Assembly (NCBI GenBank): GCA_036560485.1
Contig: DATBRC010000057.1
Span: 62,001-126,000 of the forward strand
Length of the DNA stretch: 64,000 nt
Direction of reading: 5' to 3'
Source of the DNA: DATBRC01 sp036560485
Lineage (GTDB): Bacteria; Pseudomonadota; Gammaproteobacteria; Burkholderiales; Burkholderiaceae_D
The translations under genes and the position numbers were made by a program. Numbering within the stretch: the stretch's first letter is position 1; every line of letters begins with the position of its first letter. Of the stretch, positions 35,239 to 43,873 are shown one piece after another. The notes under the pieces were generated by a model, which saw only the letters and a list, made by a program, of their open reading frames with translations, was not told where the DNA came from and did not search any database.

Positions 35239-35913
35239 ATGCAAACCATCAGAACCACCCAAGACGGTGTCAGGATCTATCGTCCGATATTACTGTCGTT
35301 CTACGACTTTTTGATTATGAGGGTGCTGACACCCTATGTCTGGCGCTGCCCTGCCGATCATTACACTGAGCTGTATCAGGATTTCATGTCGCGCAATCAC
35401 GCCGATATCGGTGTCGGTACCGGATATGTACTCGATCAATGTGCGTATGAACCAGGCGAAGTCCGGATCGGGCTGTTCGACCTGCAGCAAAACTGCCTCG
35501 ACTACACCGCCAAACGCATTGCCCGTTTTCAACCGGAGACGTACCAATGCGATGCGCTGAGGCCGATTCAAGTCAACGCAGGCCGTTTTGATTCCATCGC
35601 GCTCGGCGGAATTTTGCACTGTATTCCCGGCGACATGGCAGAAAAAGGCGTGGTTTTTGATTCAATCAAACCGCTGATGCACGCCAGCACGAAAGTATTC
35701 GGCTACACGATTTTGAATCAAGGCGTCACAAAAACCATGCTCAGCCGGGTCACCTATTTCATTTTGCAGAAACTCAAAGTGATCAATGGTCTGGATGATT
35801 CGGCAAGTCAGCTGACGCAGGAATTAAAAAAACGTTTCAAGTTCATCGAAGTAAAAGTGATCGGATGCGTGGCGATATTTGTTGCGCACACGCCGATACA
35901 AACAAGTCAGTAA
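35239..35913 (+). CDS. SAM-dependent methyltransferase
   Basis: About 224 residues from ATG 35239, with GAGGGAG seven bases upstream; an in-frame GTG at 35227 is less likely. The class I SAM-binding motif is 'ADIGVGTGYVLDQC' and the acidic residue after strand 2 is in 'GLFDLQQN'; motif IV is in 'FDSIALGGILHCIPG'. The substrate is unknown. Relatives that I recall sit beside lipid or polyketide genes. An SRPBCC protein gene follows after 48 bases on the same strand. Confidence 0.85.
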   Translation: MQTIRTTQDGVRIYRPILLSFYDFLIMRVLTPYVWRCPADHYTELYQDFMSRNHADIGVGTGYVLDQCAYEPGEVRIGLFDLQQNCLDYTAKRIARFQPETYQCDALRPIQVNAGRFDSIALGGILHCIPGDMAEKGVVFDSIKPLMHASTKVFGYTILNQGVTKTMLSRVTYFILQKLKVINGLDDSASQLTQELKKRFKFIEVKVIGCVAIFVAHTPIQTSQ

Positions 35914-35961
35914 ATTTCAACGCAACAAAACCTGATCAACATCACCAACTGAGGAGAAATC

Positions 35962-36471
35962 ATGAAAGAACAAACCATCAGCAGCGCAGCAACAACCATG
36001 AGCATACAAGCCGGCAAAGCCGACGTCTGGAAAAAGGTGGGATTCTATGAACACGTTAACAAGCAACCGACCTGGTTATTAAGGTTAAGCCTGCCGGTTC
36101 CGCAAGAAGTCGAAGGACAGCACGGCAAGGTCGGCGATACATGCCGCTGCAAATACAGCGATGGCGGTTATCTGACCAAGCGTATTACGAACATTGTCGA
36201 TGAGAGCCGCATTGAATTCGAGATCATCGAGCAAAGCATTCGTTATCAGGATACGGTCAAGTTATTGGGTGGCTATATTGAAGTCGAAGAAGTAGATGAC
36301 AGTCAGAGTATCGTCCACATGGTCACCTATTACGAAAATCACATCAGCCTCGAGGCCATATCGTCGAAGCTGATCAATAAGGTCATCAAGACCATGCATC
36401 GATTTGTGATTGAGGATATGCGACTGCAGTTGGAAGGTGGGCTTGCTGAAGCGCCGGCAGCAGTTATGTAA
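35962..36471 (+). CDS. SRPBCC family protein
   Basis: 169 residues with TGAGGAGAAATC before ATG 35962. The pattern fits the START/Bet v1 superfamily: 'MSIQAGKADVWKKVGFYEHV' at the first strand and helix, beta strands in the middle ('CKYSDGGYLTKRITNI', 'IEFEIIEQSI') and a long final helix ('INKVIKTMHRFVIEDMRLQL'). Members bind lipids or aromatic polyketides in a deep cavity. It probably acts with the methyltransferase encoded 48 bases upstream; ligand unknown. Confidence 0.75.
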   Translation: MKEQTISSAATTMSIQAGKADVWKKVGFYEHVNKQPTWLLRLSLPVPQEVEGQHGKVGDTCRCKYSDGGYLTKRITNIVDESRIEFEIIEQSIRYQDTVKLLGGYIEVEEVDDSQSIVHMVTYYENHISLEAISSKLINKVIKTMHRFVIEDMRLQLEGGLAEAPAAVM

Positions 36472-36531
36472 ATGAATGCACTGAGGGACGGCCGTGCGGA
36501 AACCAGGTTAAGTACAAAGGAAGGAACTGAT

Positions 36532-37056
36532 ATGTCGAATTCACCGTTTGAGCCCTCGTCTCCGCACCCTCTGATAGAAGTAGTGAGGTCTCTCTTGTTT
36601 CGCGGTTTGGAAGCAGTGGCAATCCTGATCATTACGCTTCTTTTTCTCTTGCTGACCGCGCTGATGGTGCAGGGTTATTACTTGCAAGAGTTTGTTGATG
36701 TAAATGATCCTTACATGCAAGCACATCGAAATTTGGATATCTGGCAGCCCATCATGTTCATCCTTGGGAGCGCCAGCTTGATAGCGTTGGATATTGGTTT
36801 TTTTGTGGAGTTGATATTGCATCGGCCTTTCGCCAAGAGGGTTTGGAGTTTTTTGTTATATCCACTCTTTGGATCGGGCGTTATTGTCGATATTGTGTTT
36901 ATCTTGACGGCGCTATGGGGGCCCCATCCGGTTATGCCTGAAACCATTTTAATATTGGGAGCACTTGGCCTGATACCGATTGCTGTTTGTGCCCATTTGG
37001 TGAGTTGTCGATACACTTCGAAAAATCCGAATGCAACTTGTGAAGAAACGATTTAA
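36532..37056 (+). CDS. Hypothetical membrane protein, 174 aa
   Basis: ATG 36532 is chosen for its AAGGAACTG ribosome site; an in-frame ATG at 36472 would add 20 hydrophilic residues. After a Pro/Ser-rich start come four hydrophobic segments (about 27-50, 73-95, 106-128, 137-155). No family is recognised. It is the last gene of the rightward run beginning with the KTSC gene and probably shares a transcript with the SRPBCC protein. Confidence 0.65.
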   Translation: MSNSPFEPSSPHPLIEVVRSLLFRGLEAVAILIITLLFLLLTALMVQGYYLQEFVDVNDPYMQAHRNLDIWQPIMFILGSASLIALDIGFFVELILHRPFAKRVWSFLLYPLFGSGVIVDIVFILTALWGPHPVMPETILILGALGLIPIAVCAHLVSCRYTSKNPNATCEETI

Positions 37057-37104
37057 TACGCCGATCGATACCGACCCTCTACGCAATCAACAAGGGATTA
37101 GTCT

Positions 37105-37141
37105 TAACATTCCCGCATTTTTGCAAAATATGGGAATGTTA
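37105..37141. repeat. Perfect 10-bp inverted repeat between convergent genes
   Basis: TAACATTCCC (37105-37114) and GGGAATGTTA (37132-37141) form a 10-bp stem with a 17-base loop. It lies between the ends of a rightward membrane-protein gene and the leftward GST gene, so a bidirectional terminator is possible, although no T run follows. Confidence 0.55.
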
Positions 37142-37189
37142 GAACCCGTCACAGATTCACTGCTTTAACACTGAGGTTGATGTCACGCC

Positions 37190-37813
37190 TTACTTGGCTC
37201 CAAACTTCGCGTAGTACTCCACTATCTTAGGCAACTGCGCAATGCGCTTCATATGTGCGTTGAGGGCCGGCGCGACTTTTTCCACCAGGTCGGTCGGCAC
37301 ATGATCCAGGCGTCCAGAGTTGAGCCCACGCACATCAACAAACACTTTGAGATCAGCCACGGTGAGACGATTGTCGGCAAAGTATTCACCGCCGTGCGCC
37401 TTCAATTGTTTTTCCAGCCAGCCAAGATACACGGGCATCGAGTCATTCACCAATGCCAAACGTGCTGCTTTCTGTTCGTCGCCAGTCATGCGATAAGTTG
37501 GCCCCAATCTGACAGCGGCTTCTTCCACCACGTACATCACTTCATCGCACAGTAGCGCTTGATAAGCGTCTGTCGGATACAAGCCCGCAAGCTTGCCTAC
37601 ATAGCGATTGATCGAATCGCATTGCGTCACTTGCACGCCGTCCACTTGCAGCGTGGGAACCTGGCCAAATGGCGTGGTCTTGCGTATCTCGGCAAACTCG
37701 GGGAAGTTGAAGCGATGGTCTTCAAACGCAATGCCGCCAATGTGCATCGCCAGGCGCGCAGGCTCGGCACGGCCGCCGTGGAAATCGAAATAGGTCAGTT
37801 TGAGTTTTGGCAT
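37190..37813 (-). CDS. Glutathione S-transferase (sigma/S-crystallin-like)
   Basis: 207 residues with CAGGA before ATG 37813. The N-terminal thioredoxin-fold begins 'KLTYFDFHGGRAEPARLAM', with the catalytic Tyr and the Arg-x-Glu-x-x-R pattern of sigma-class enzymes; 'FGQVPTLQVDG' contains the cis-Pro and 'QCDSINRYVG' the glutathione contacts. The C-terminal helical domain has the capping-box Asp in 'LTVADLKVF'. It conjugates or reduces with glutathione; substrate unknown. Confidence 0.92.
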   Translation of the reverse strand: MPKLKLTYFDFHGGRAEPARLAMHIGGIAFEDHRFNFPEFAEIRKTTPFGQVPTLQVDGVQVTQCDSINRYVGKLAGLYPTDAYQALLCDEVMYVVEEAAVRLGPTYRMTGDEQKAARLALVNDSMPVYLGWLEKQLKAHGGEYFADNRLTVADLKVFVDVRGLNSGRLDHVPTDLVEKVAPALNAHMKRIAQLPKIVEYYAKFGAK

Positions 37814-38160
37814 GGTGTTGTCCTGTAGTTGGTTGGCGCGGACCGCCCGCGCAGGTGCTCGAGGAGAATTATATATGGGGTAAGCGGCAAATAGGTTTTG
37901 GGCCGATTCAAATCAAAACCATCTGGAACAACATGCTTGACCGAGAATCACTTGATTGATTTCGCTGCCGCTGTACGACACAGAGCACGGCACCAAGCAC
38001 GACACCATGTCAGTTTTTATTGACGTGTAATTAACATGCGCAGCCATATCAGATGTTGCAGCGTTCTGACGAACAAATTATTTTTTTCTTGGTGCCGCCA
38101 TTGATCAACAGATTCCGCTATCTTTACGCCTTCGCTTTGAAAAATGATTTGGAATAAAAC
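37814..38160. other. Intergenic region, nothing recognised
   Basis: 347 bases between the divergent GST and rdgC genes. No repeat, RNA gene or plausible small frame is seen. The promoters of both genes should be here. Confidence 0.4.
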
Positions 38161-39141
38161 ATGTGGTTTAAAAATCTGCGCCTCTGCACTCTCCCGAAAA
38201 ACTGGAAGCTTTCCGCCGACGAATTGAAGGAAGCACTTGCAACGCAAGCATTTGCCGCGTGCTCCAGCATCGAAATGACATCGACCGGCTGGGCGCCGCC
38301 ATGCGAAGGTGGCGAGCTGGTGCATTCTGTTGGCCGTCAGATGTTGCTGGCGCTGTGCACGGAAAAGAAGCTGCTGCCAACCTCGGTGATCCGCGAATTT
38401 GCCAAGTCGCGCGCGACCGAGATTGAAGAGCAGCAGGGTTATAAACCCGGCCGCAAACAGATGAAGGAAATCAAGGAAGACGTGACAGATGAATTGCTGC
38501 CGCGCGCATTTTCGATCAAGCGCAGCACACGCGTGTGGATCGATCCGGTCAACGGCTGGCTCGCGATCGACACGTCCAGCGCGACGCGCGCGCAGGAAGT
38601 GATGACCTACCTGATCAAGGCGCTGGCAGACCGCTTCCCCGGCAAGCTGCTGTATTCCAAGACGCCGCCGCAGATTGCGATGACGTGCTGGTTGTCGGAA
38701 GACGCGGCGCCCGGCGGCTTCACGATTGACGATCAAATCGAATTATCGTCGAGCGGTGAAGCCAAGGGCAAAGTGAAATATGTGAAGCTGTCGGTGGAGG
38801 CTGCGGATATTCAAAAGCACATCACCGGTGGCAAGCATTGCACGCAACTGGCGTTGACATGGAACGACAAGGTGTCGTTCGTGTTGACCGACACCCTGAC
38901 AATCAAGCGCATTGCACCGCTCGACATCCTGAAAGAATCCAATACGGGTTACACCAGTGATGAAGCGGAAAAATTCGACGCGGACTTTACGTTAATGACC
39001 AGCGAGCTGAGTTTATTGATTGCGCATTTGGTGGATGCGCTTGGCGGTATTGCGGATGACAAGTCTGCAGCAGATGCGAATGCGGCGAATGATGCAACGG
39101 AAAATGCGAAAATACAAAGGACAGAACGCGCTGCGGCATGA
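38161..39141 (+). CDS. rdgC: Recombination-associated protein RdgC
   Basis: 326 residues from ATG 38161. The start 'MWFKNLRLCTLPKNW' and the segments 'CTEKKLLPTSVIREF', 'GRKQMKEIKEDVTDELLPRA' and 'FSIKRSTRVWIDP' are typical of RdgC, which forms a ring around DNA and limits RecA. The tail is rich in Ala, Asp and Asn ('DKSAADANAANDATEN'), a low-complexity end. It is transcribed alone. Confidence 0.95.
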   Translation: MWFKNLRLCTLPKNWKLSADELKEALATQAFAACSSIEMTSTGWAPPCEGGELVHSVGRQMLLALCTEKKLLPTSVIREFAKSRATEIEEQQGYKPGRKQMKEIKEDVTDELLPRAFSIKRSTRVWIDPVNGWLAIDTSSATRAQEVMTYLIKALADRFPGKLLYSKTPPQIAMTCWLSEDAAPGGFTIDDQIELSSSGEAKGKVKYVKLSVEAADIQKHITGGKHCTQLALTWNDKVSFVLTDTLTIKRIAPLDILKESNTGYTSDEAEKFDADFTLMTSELSLLIAHLVDALGGIADDKSAADANAANDATENAKIQRTERAAA

Positions 39142-39188
39142 TGATGTATACAGGAATACGGGTTTCATCAGGTATTGATTGCACCGAA

Positions 39189-39395
39189 TTATTTTTTAAT
39201 TTCTTCTTCTGCCGGTGACGAATTTTTTGCAACATCCATTCCCCACTCTAACCAATCATCCCCGAATAATTCGATGGGATGCATTGCGCGTTCAGACCCA
39301 TTGCCGCACGCAAGCGAATCAGCGGGACAATATTTATCGCAGCCCCAGCAAATCCGCTCAGGGTGTACGGGATGTAAAGCAATCTTTTTTGCCAT
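39189..39395 (-). CDS. DUF3079 family small protein
   Basis: 68 residues, 'MAKKIALHPVHPERICWGCD' then 'KYCPADSLACGNGSERAMHP'. Four cysteines in the pattern CxxC-x3-C-x6-C and two His suggest a metal-binding mini-domain. I recall this family (DUF3079) as conserved in Burkholderiales with no known function. It is leftward and ends 47 bases from the end of rdgC (convergent). Confidence 0.85.
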   Translation of the reverse strand: MAKKIALHPVHPERICWGCDKYCPADSLACGNGSERAMHPIELFGDDWLEWGMDVAKNSSPAEEEIKK

Positions 39396-39688
39396 AATGG
39401 CGAATCCACAACGATCAAAATTTTTTACTTAAACGTTGCTGCTGTATGCCGCGCATATCAGCGATCTTTCTTATACGACTCGATCTTATTCTTGCTATCG
39501 CTTGATTTCCTTAATCTAGATCAAGTGGGAATTGATGGGTGTGCAGTGTGGACAATCGCGGATGATCAGAAATGTCAAATTGAGAAACAAATAGACAAAT
39601 GCACAATTGCACGTGATCACATAAAATCCATCACTGTGCATCTTTTCAGGCAGCAGCGACGAACCACACTTTTGCAAAGAATAATCTT

Positions 39689-41032
39689 ATGACAGACGGC
39701 TTACCGCAACCCCAGCGCTTTTATGCATTCCTGGCGATCGCCATCGCAATGACGATGGCTGTCCTGGATAGTGCGATTGTGAATGTGGCGTTGCCGACGA
39801 TCGGCCAGGAGCTTGCCATTACACCGGCAGAAACGGTGTGGATTGTCAACGCGTTTCAATTGGCTGTCACTATCGCATTGCTGCCGCTTGCTGCTCTCGG
39901 CGATAGCATCGGCTACAAAAAAATCTATTGGAGCGGTCTGGCGATTTTTACCGCAGCTTCGTTTGCGTGCGCCACTTCTCATTCGCTGTTTGCATTGTCG
40001 CTTGCACGCGTTGTGCAAGGCATTGGCGCGGCGGGAATCATGAGTGTGAACATCGCGCTTGTGCGTTACATTTTTCCGAAAGCACAGCTCGGCATCGGCA
40101 TGGGTTATGCGTCGTTGATCGTGGCAGCATCATCAGCCGCAGGCCCGACTGTGGCATCAGTCATTTTGTCGGTCGCGCATTGGCAATGGCTGTTTCTGGT
40201 CAACGTGCCGCTGGGGCTGATCGCGCTTGTTGTGGCGGGCCGCACTTTGCCGGCCACTCCTGCGTCCGGCCATCCGTTTGATCTTGTCAGTGCAGTGCTC
40301 AATGCGCTGACATTCGGGCTGTTGATCACCGGCCTCAATTCATTTAGTGATGCGAACAATCATGCCCACGCTGTTGTTTTGCTGGTTGGCGCACTATTCT
40401 TTGGCGTCATCTATGTGCGGCGTGAACGGCGCATGGCGATACCGATGCTGCCTTTTGATTTATTGCGATTGCCGGTGTTTGCCCTTTCGATGATGACGTC
40501 GATCAGTTCGTTTGCTGCACAGACGATGGCGTATGTTGCGTTGCCGTTTTATTTTCAACACACGCTGGGCCGCTCTGAAGTTGCCACAGGATTTCTGATG
40601 ACGCCTTGGCCATTGGTGACAGCTTTTGTTGCACCCATTGCCGGACGTTTGTCCGATCGCTTTGCACCGGCACGTCTCTCCAGTGTTGGATTAATCATTC
40701 AGGCAATCGGGTTAGGCAGCATTGCATTGATTGGCAGCGCACCATCCAGTTTTGATTTGATCTGGCGGTTGGCATTGTGCGGCTTGGGGTTCGGGCTTTT
40801 TCAGTCGCCCAACAATCGCATCATTATCAGCAGCGCGCCGCGTGAACGCAGTGGCGGCGCGAGCGGTTTGCAATCGATGGGACGGCTGCTTGGCCAGTCG
40901 ATCGGTGCGGCATTTGTCGCGATTGTTTTTGGTTTGGTGCAAGGCAATCAAACTATATGGATCGCCTGGTGCGCTGCATTATTGGCGCTGATGGCCGCAT
41001 GTGCAAGTGGATTGCGCCGGATGCCGGTGTAA
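39689..41032 (+). CDS. MFS drug exporter, DHA2 (EmrB/QacA) type
   Basis: 447 residues from ATG 39689. 'VLDSAIVNVALPTIGQEL' is the DHA2 motif in helix 1; 'LGDSIGYKKIYWSGL' is motif A between helices 2 and 3; 'RVVQGIGAAGIMSVN' is motif B; 'YASLIVAASSAAGPTVASVI' is the antiporter motif C region. About 12-14 helices. It should export toxic compounds with protons. No regulator gene is adjacent. The 290 bases upstream contain a CTTGAT/ATCAAG inverted repeat (39503-39526 area) but nothing conclusive. Confidence 0.9.
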   Translation: MTDGLPQPQRFYAFLAIAIAMTMAVLDSAIVNVALPTIGQELAITPAETVWIVNAFQLAVTIALLPLAALGDSIGYKKIYWSGLAIFTAASFACATSHSLFALSLARVVQGIGAAGIMSVNIALVRYIFPKAQLGIGMGYASLIVAASSAAGPTVASVILSVAHWQWLFLVNVPLGLIALVVAGRTLPATPASGHPFDLVSAVLNALTFGLLITGLNSFSDANNHAHAVVLLVGALFFGVIYVRRERRMAIPMLPFDLLRLPVFALSMMTSISSFAAQTMAYVALPFYFQHTLGRSEVATGFLMTPWPLVTAFVAPIAGRLSDRFAPARLSSVGLIIQAIGLGSIALIGSAPSSFDLIWRLALCGLGFGLFQSPNNRIIISSAPRERSGGASGLQSMGRLLGQSIGAAFVAIVFGLVQGNQTIWIAWCAALLALMAACASGLRRMPV

Positions 41033-41114
41033 ATGCCGAACTTCCATGAAACCTTCTGAAAATTGATCTGACTAACAACATGCAACGTCAATCAATTTTG
41101 AACGAGAGGAACAT

Positions 41115-41276
41115 ATGGCTATTAACTCGAAGAACAAGTATCCGGCAGACAAGACCGGAACGAAGTACAGCGAGTTCAAAAACACAAAGCGCGTATCACC
41201 CGGCAAGGTGCATACGGAAAAGGATGCAAAGCAATCCAGCAGCAGTGCTGATCAGTCTGCGGGCAAGACTGCATAA
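41115..41276 (+). CDS. Small basic hypothetical protein, 53 aa
   Basis: ATG 41115 follows GAGAGGA and reads 'MAINSKNKYPADKTGTKYSE' to '...SSSSADQSAGKTA'. It is rich in Lys, Ser and Thr, without hydrophobic core, and is probably disordered or nucleic-acid binding. The ribosome site and composition favour a real gene. Function unknown. Confidence 0.6.
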   Translation: MAINSKNKYPADKTGTKYSEFKNTKRVSPGKVHTEKDAKQSSSSADQSAGKTA

Positions 41277-41458
41277 CCGCATTTGCGCGATTGCCCTAAG
41301 CAGTGACTGATTAAGCATTGGATGCCGTTACATAATCAACGTCAACAGATCGCGTTACTTTATTTATCTGTAACGTACTGCGGCATAGAATTACTGATAG
41401 CCAATCAAGTATTCCAAAAGGTTAGCAATCGTATGCGCGGTGCACAGCAGCTCGCTGT

Positions 41459-42832
41459 TCACCCTTGTCGCAAATGCCAGGCCTTGGGCCGGGTAAACGT
41501 TTGGATACCATACACGGACAGCGTCAGGCCTATACCCGAGTCGCCATAACCGCTCCATGGCAGGCGCGGACTGACGCGGTCGCAGCAGTTCCAGTAGATG
41601 CTGCCGGCATTGACTTGCGCGAGGATATTTTTAGCGCGCGCCTGGTCCGGTGTGTACACCCCCGCAGTGAGACCGTAGCGCGTGTCGTTCATCAGCGTGA
41701 CGGCCTCGGCGTCACCGGACACTTTTTGTATACCGATGATCGGGCCGAAACTTTCTTCGCGCATCAGTTCCATGCGGTGGTTTACATTCGTGAAGACGGT
41801 CGGCGCATACCAATTGCCGGGGCCGGGCAGGCGTGATCCGCCGGTCAGCAGGGTGGCGCCTTTGGCTTTGGCATCGGCCACTTGTGCATCGAGCACATCA
41901 AGCTGCGGGGCGCGGGTGATGGCGCCGATGTAAGTGTCTTCTTTCATCGGATCACCAATCTTGAAGCTGCACACCGTGTCCATGAAGGCGGCGACAAACG
42001 CATCGTGAATTTTCTCGTGCACGTAGATGCGCTCTACCGAGCAACAGCTTTGTCCGGTGTTGTACATGGCGCCGTCGGCTAATGATTCCGCGGCCATTTT
42101 CGGATCGGCGTCTTCACACACATAGGTCGGGTCTTTTCCACCCAACTCCAGTTGCAGCTTGATCATGCGCGGGCCCAGCGCTTGCGCAATTTTTGCGCCT
42201 GTCGCAAAAGATCCTGTGAAGAATAGCCCATCAATTTTCTGCGCTTGTAACGCAGCGCCCACTTCACCGCCGCCAACCAGCGCGATGAAAATGTCTTTCG
42301 GTATGCCGGCATCGTGCAGCAGGCGCGCAATGGAAAGCCCGATAAGCGTCGCGTATTCCGATGGTTTGTAAAGCACCGCATTGCCCGTGAGTAGCGCGGG
42401 GATAAATACGTTGCCGCCGACAAACCACGGATAGTTCCAGGCGGAGATGTTGGCCACCACGCCTAATGGCGTATGTTCGATTTGCTCGGTCATGCCGCCT
42501 TCCGAAAAAACCGTCTCGGTTGTTAGTTGAGCATCTACTTCCTCAAGAAAAAAATCGATGCGACCAAGCAGGCCGTTGAGTTCGTTGCGCGACATTTTTA
42601 TCGGCTTGCCGGTTTCACTTGTCATGGTCGCGGCCAGTGCATCCAGTTCGGCAACGATGGCGGCACGGAAGCGCATGATGCATGCTTTGCGTTCGGCCAG
42701 CGGAAGTGCCAGCCAGCCGGGTTGCGCTGCGCGTGCCTGTGCATATTTAGCTGCGACAGACGCCGCATCATCTGTTGCCACGTGTGTGATTAGCGCGCCG
42801 GTGGCGGGATTGTAGATGGATAATTGGTTCAC
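41459..42832 (-). CDS. NAD(P)-dependent aldehyde dehydrogenase
   Basis: About 457 residues from GTG 42832, which overlaps the upstream hydrolase stop by 4 bases (GTGA) and begins 'NQLSIYNPATGALITHV'. Motifs: 'ISAWNYPWFVGGNVFIPALL' with the catalytic Asn, 'FFTGSFATGAKIAQAL' for the cofactor, 'LELGGKDPTYV' with the general base Glu, and 'NTGQSCCSVERIYV' with the catalytic Cys. In this cluster it probably oxidises a gamma-glutamylated amino aldehyde to the acid. It resembles PuuC in role, though specificity cannot be read from the sequence. Confidence 0.93.
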   Translation of the reverse strand: MNQLSIYNPATGALITHVATDDAASVAAKYAQARAAQPGWLALPLAERKACIMRFRAAIVAELDALAATMTSETGKPIKMSRNELNGLLGRIDFFLEEVDAQLTTETVFSEGGMTEQIEHTPLGVVANISAWNYPWFVGGNVFIPALLTGNAVLYKPSEYATLIGLSIARLLHDAGIPKDIFIALVGGGEVGAALQAQKIDGLFFTGSFATGAKIAQALGPRMIKLQLELGGKDPTYVCEDADPKMAAESLADGAMYNTGQSCCSVERIYVHEKIHDAFVAAFMDTVCSFKIGDPMKEDTYIGAITRAPQLDVLDAQVADAKAKGATLLTGGSRLPGPGNWYAPTVFTNVNHRMELMREESFGPIIGIQKVSGDAEAVTLMNDTRYGLTAGVYTPDQARAKNILAQVNAGSIYWNCCDRVSPRLPWSGYGDSGIGLTLSVYGIQTFTRPKAWHLRQG

Positions 42833-43644
42833 GTGGAGCTTGCCTTTTTCGTTTTGGCTTTGGCGGATTTGGCAGCTTCCGCCGCATCCAGAAAATCGGT
42901 GAGCAGCGGTGTGTCGTCCAGCGTGTCCTGTTCGGCGTGATGGAATTCGGGGTGCCACTGGACTGCAGTGATGTAGCTCGGACCGGTGTGACGAATCGCT
43001 TCAATGATGCCATCGTCGGGACAGCGTGCTTCCACCACAAAACCGGGCGCCAGGTCTTTGATGCCCTGATGGTGAATGCTGTTTATTTTCAGGTTACGCT
43101 GGTTTGCCAGCAAGGTTTCCAGGCGTGTGTGCGGCACGATCTCCAATGCGTGGAAATTTTGATCGTAGATATCTGCATCGCGATGCGTAGACGCCTCCGG
43201 CCGCTGCGTGGGGATGTCTTGCAACAAGGTTCCGCCATACGCCACATTAATTAATTGCATGCCGCGACAGACGCCAAACACCGGCTTGCCGGCGTTGACG
43301 AATGCCTTCACCAATGCCTGGTCATACTCGTCGCGATTGCGGTCGCCGGTCCAGCGTGCATGCAGCGGCGTTTCGCCGTAGCTGCCGGGCCACACATCGG
43401 CGCCGCCATGCAGCACCAGGCCATCCAGCCACTGCGCATAGTCATCGAAGCCAATCTCGCCACGCGCCGTTTCCCCGACCGGCGACGGAATCATCACCGG
43501 CAACGCGCCGCTAGCCATTATCCAGTGCGCCATCGATTGCTCGACAAATTGCAGCGTCTTGGTGGCAAACGACAAGCGCGTCGGATCGGGATAAAAAAAA
43601 CAGGCGCTGATGCCGATTTTTAAACGCTCTTTTTTCATTTTCAT
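42829..43644 (-). CDS. Gamma-glutamyl-gamma-aminobutyrate hydrolase family (peptidase C26)
   Basis: 271 residues from ATG 43644. A class I glutamine-amidotransferase fold: nucleophile in 'FGVCRGMQLINVAYGG', His and Glu in 'AVQWHPEFHH', and an early 'LVLHGGADVWPGSYGE' as in PuuD. The family cleaves gamma-glutamyl amides, releasing glutamate and the amino acid. The C-terminus is a Lys/Ala tail. It lies between the Fe-alcohol dehydrogenase and the aldehyde dehydrogenase on the same strand and would do the last step of a gamma-glutamylation pathway. Confidence 0.9.
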   Translation of the reverse strand: MKMKKERLKIGISACFFYPDPTRLSFATKTLQFVEQSMAHWIMASGALPVMIPSPVGETARGEIGFDDYAQWLDGLVLHGGADVWPGSYGETPLHARWTGDRNRDEYDQALVKAFVNAGKPVFGVCRGMQLINVAYGGTLLQDIPTQRPEASTHRDADIYDQNFHALEIVPHTRLETLLANQRNLKINSIHHQGIKDLAPGFVVEARCPDDGIIEAIRHTGPSYITAVQWHPEFHHAEQDTLDDTPLLTDFLDAAEAAKSAKAKTKKASST

Positions 43645-43678
43645 TAAGGCTTACGCAAAATGTGAGAAAAAATAAAAT

Positions 43679-43840
43679 CACCGTCGTTCCCGCGCAGGGT
43701 GCGCAGGGGTTTCGATTGGCATGCCAATCGCCTGCGTAACGGTAACCGCCTGCCAGCGGTTATGCGCCCTGCAAGGGGGAATCCATAGGGAGGTCGCGCG
43801 ATTACACTCAATATGGATTCCCGCCTGCGCGGGAACGACG
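43679..43840. repeat. Palindromic repeat, family 1, copy A with inserted module
   Basis: The ends CACCGTCGTTCCCGCG and CGCGGGAACGACG are inverted, as is the inner GGGAATCCATA/TATGGATTCCC. In copies B (45080) and C (49011) the first hairpin tip is simply CCCGCGAARGCGGG; here about 80 extra bases interrupt it, containing the 70-base module. Each half fits the TTCCC-N8-GGGAA pattern known from Neisseria dRS3-type repeats. It lies in the gap between two genes of the leftward cluster. Confidence 0.88.
43706..43775 (-). repeat. 70-base two-hairpin module, copy A
   Basis: Read on the minus strand it starts CTTGCAGGGCGCA and ends CGAAACCCC. It holds hairpin 1 (TAACCGC/GCGGTTA, 43743-43762) and an 18-base perfect palindrome with GGCATGCC at its centre (43713-43730). 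A second copy of exactly the same length and geometry is at 54904-54973. The stems differ in sequence but both are paired, at the same offsets. It is inserted in the hairpin tip of a family 1 repeat. Confidence 0.8.
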
Positions 43841-43873
43841 GGTTTATACATTTTGCGAAAGTTGTATTCATCA

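Noticed and set aside
39503..39526. CTTGAT/ATCAAG inverted repeat upstream of the MFS gene as an FNR/ANR box
   Set aside because: The half sites are about 12 bases apart instead of the 4 expected for FNR-type boxes.
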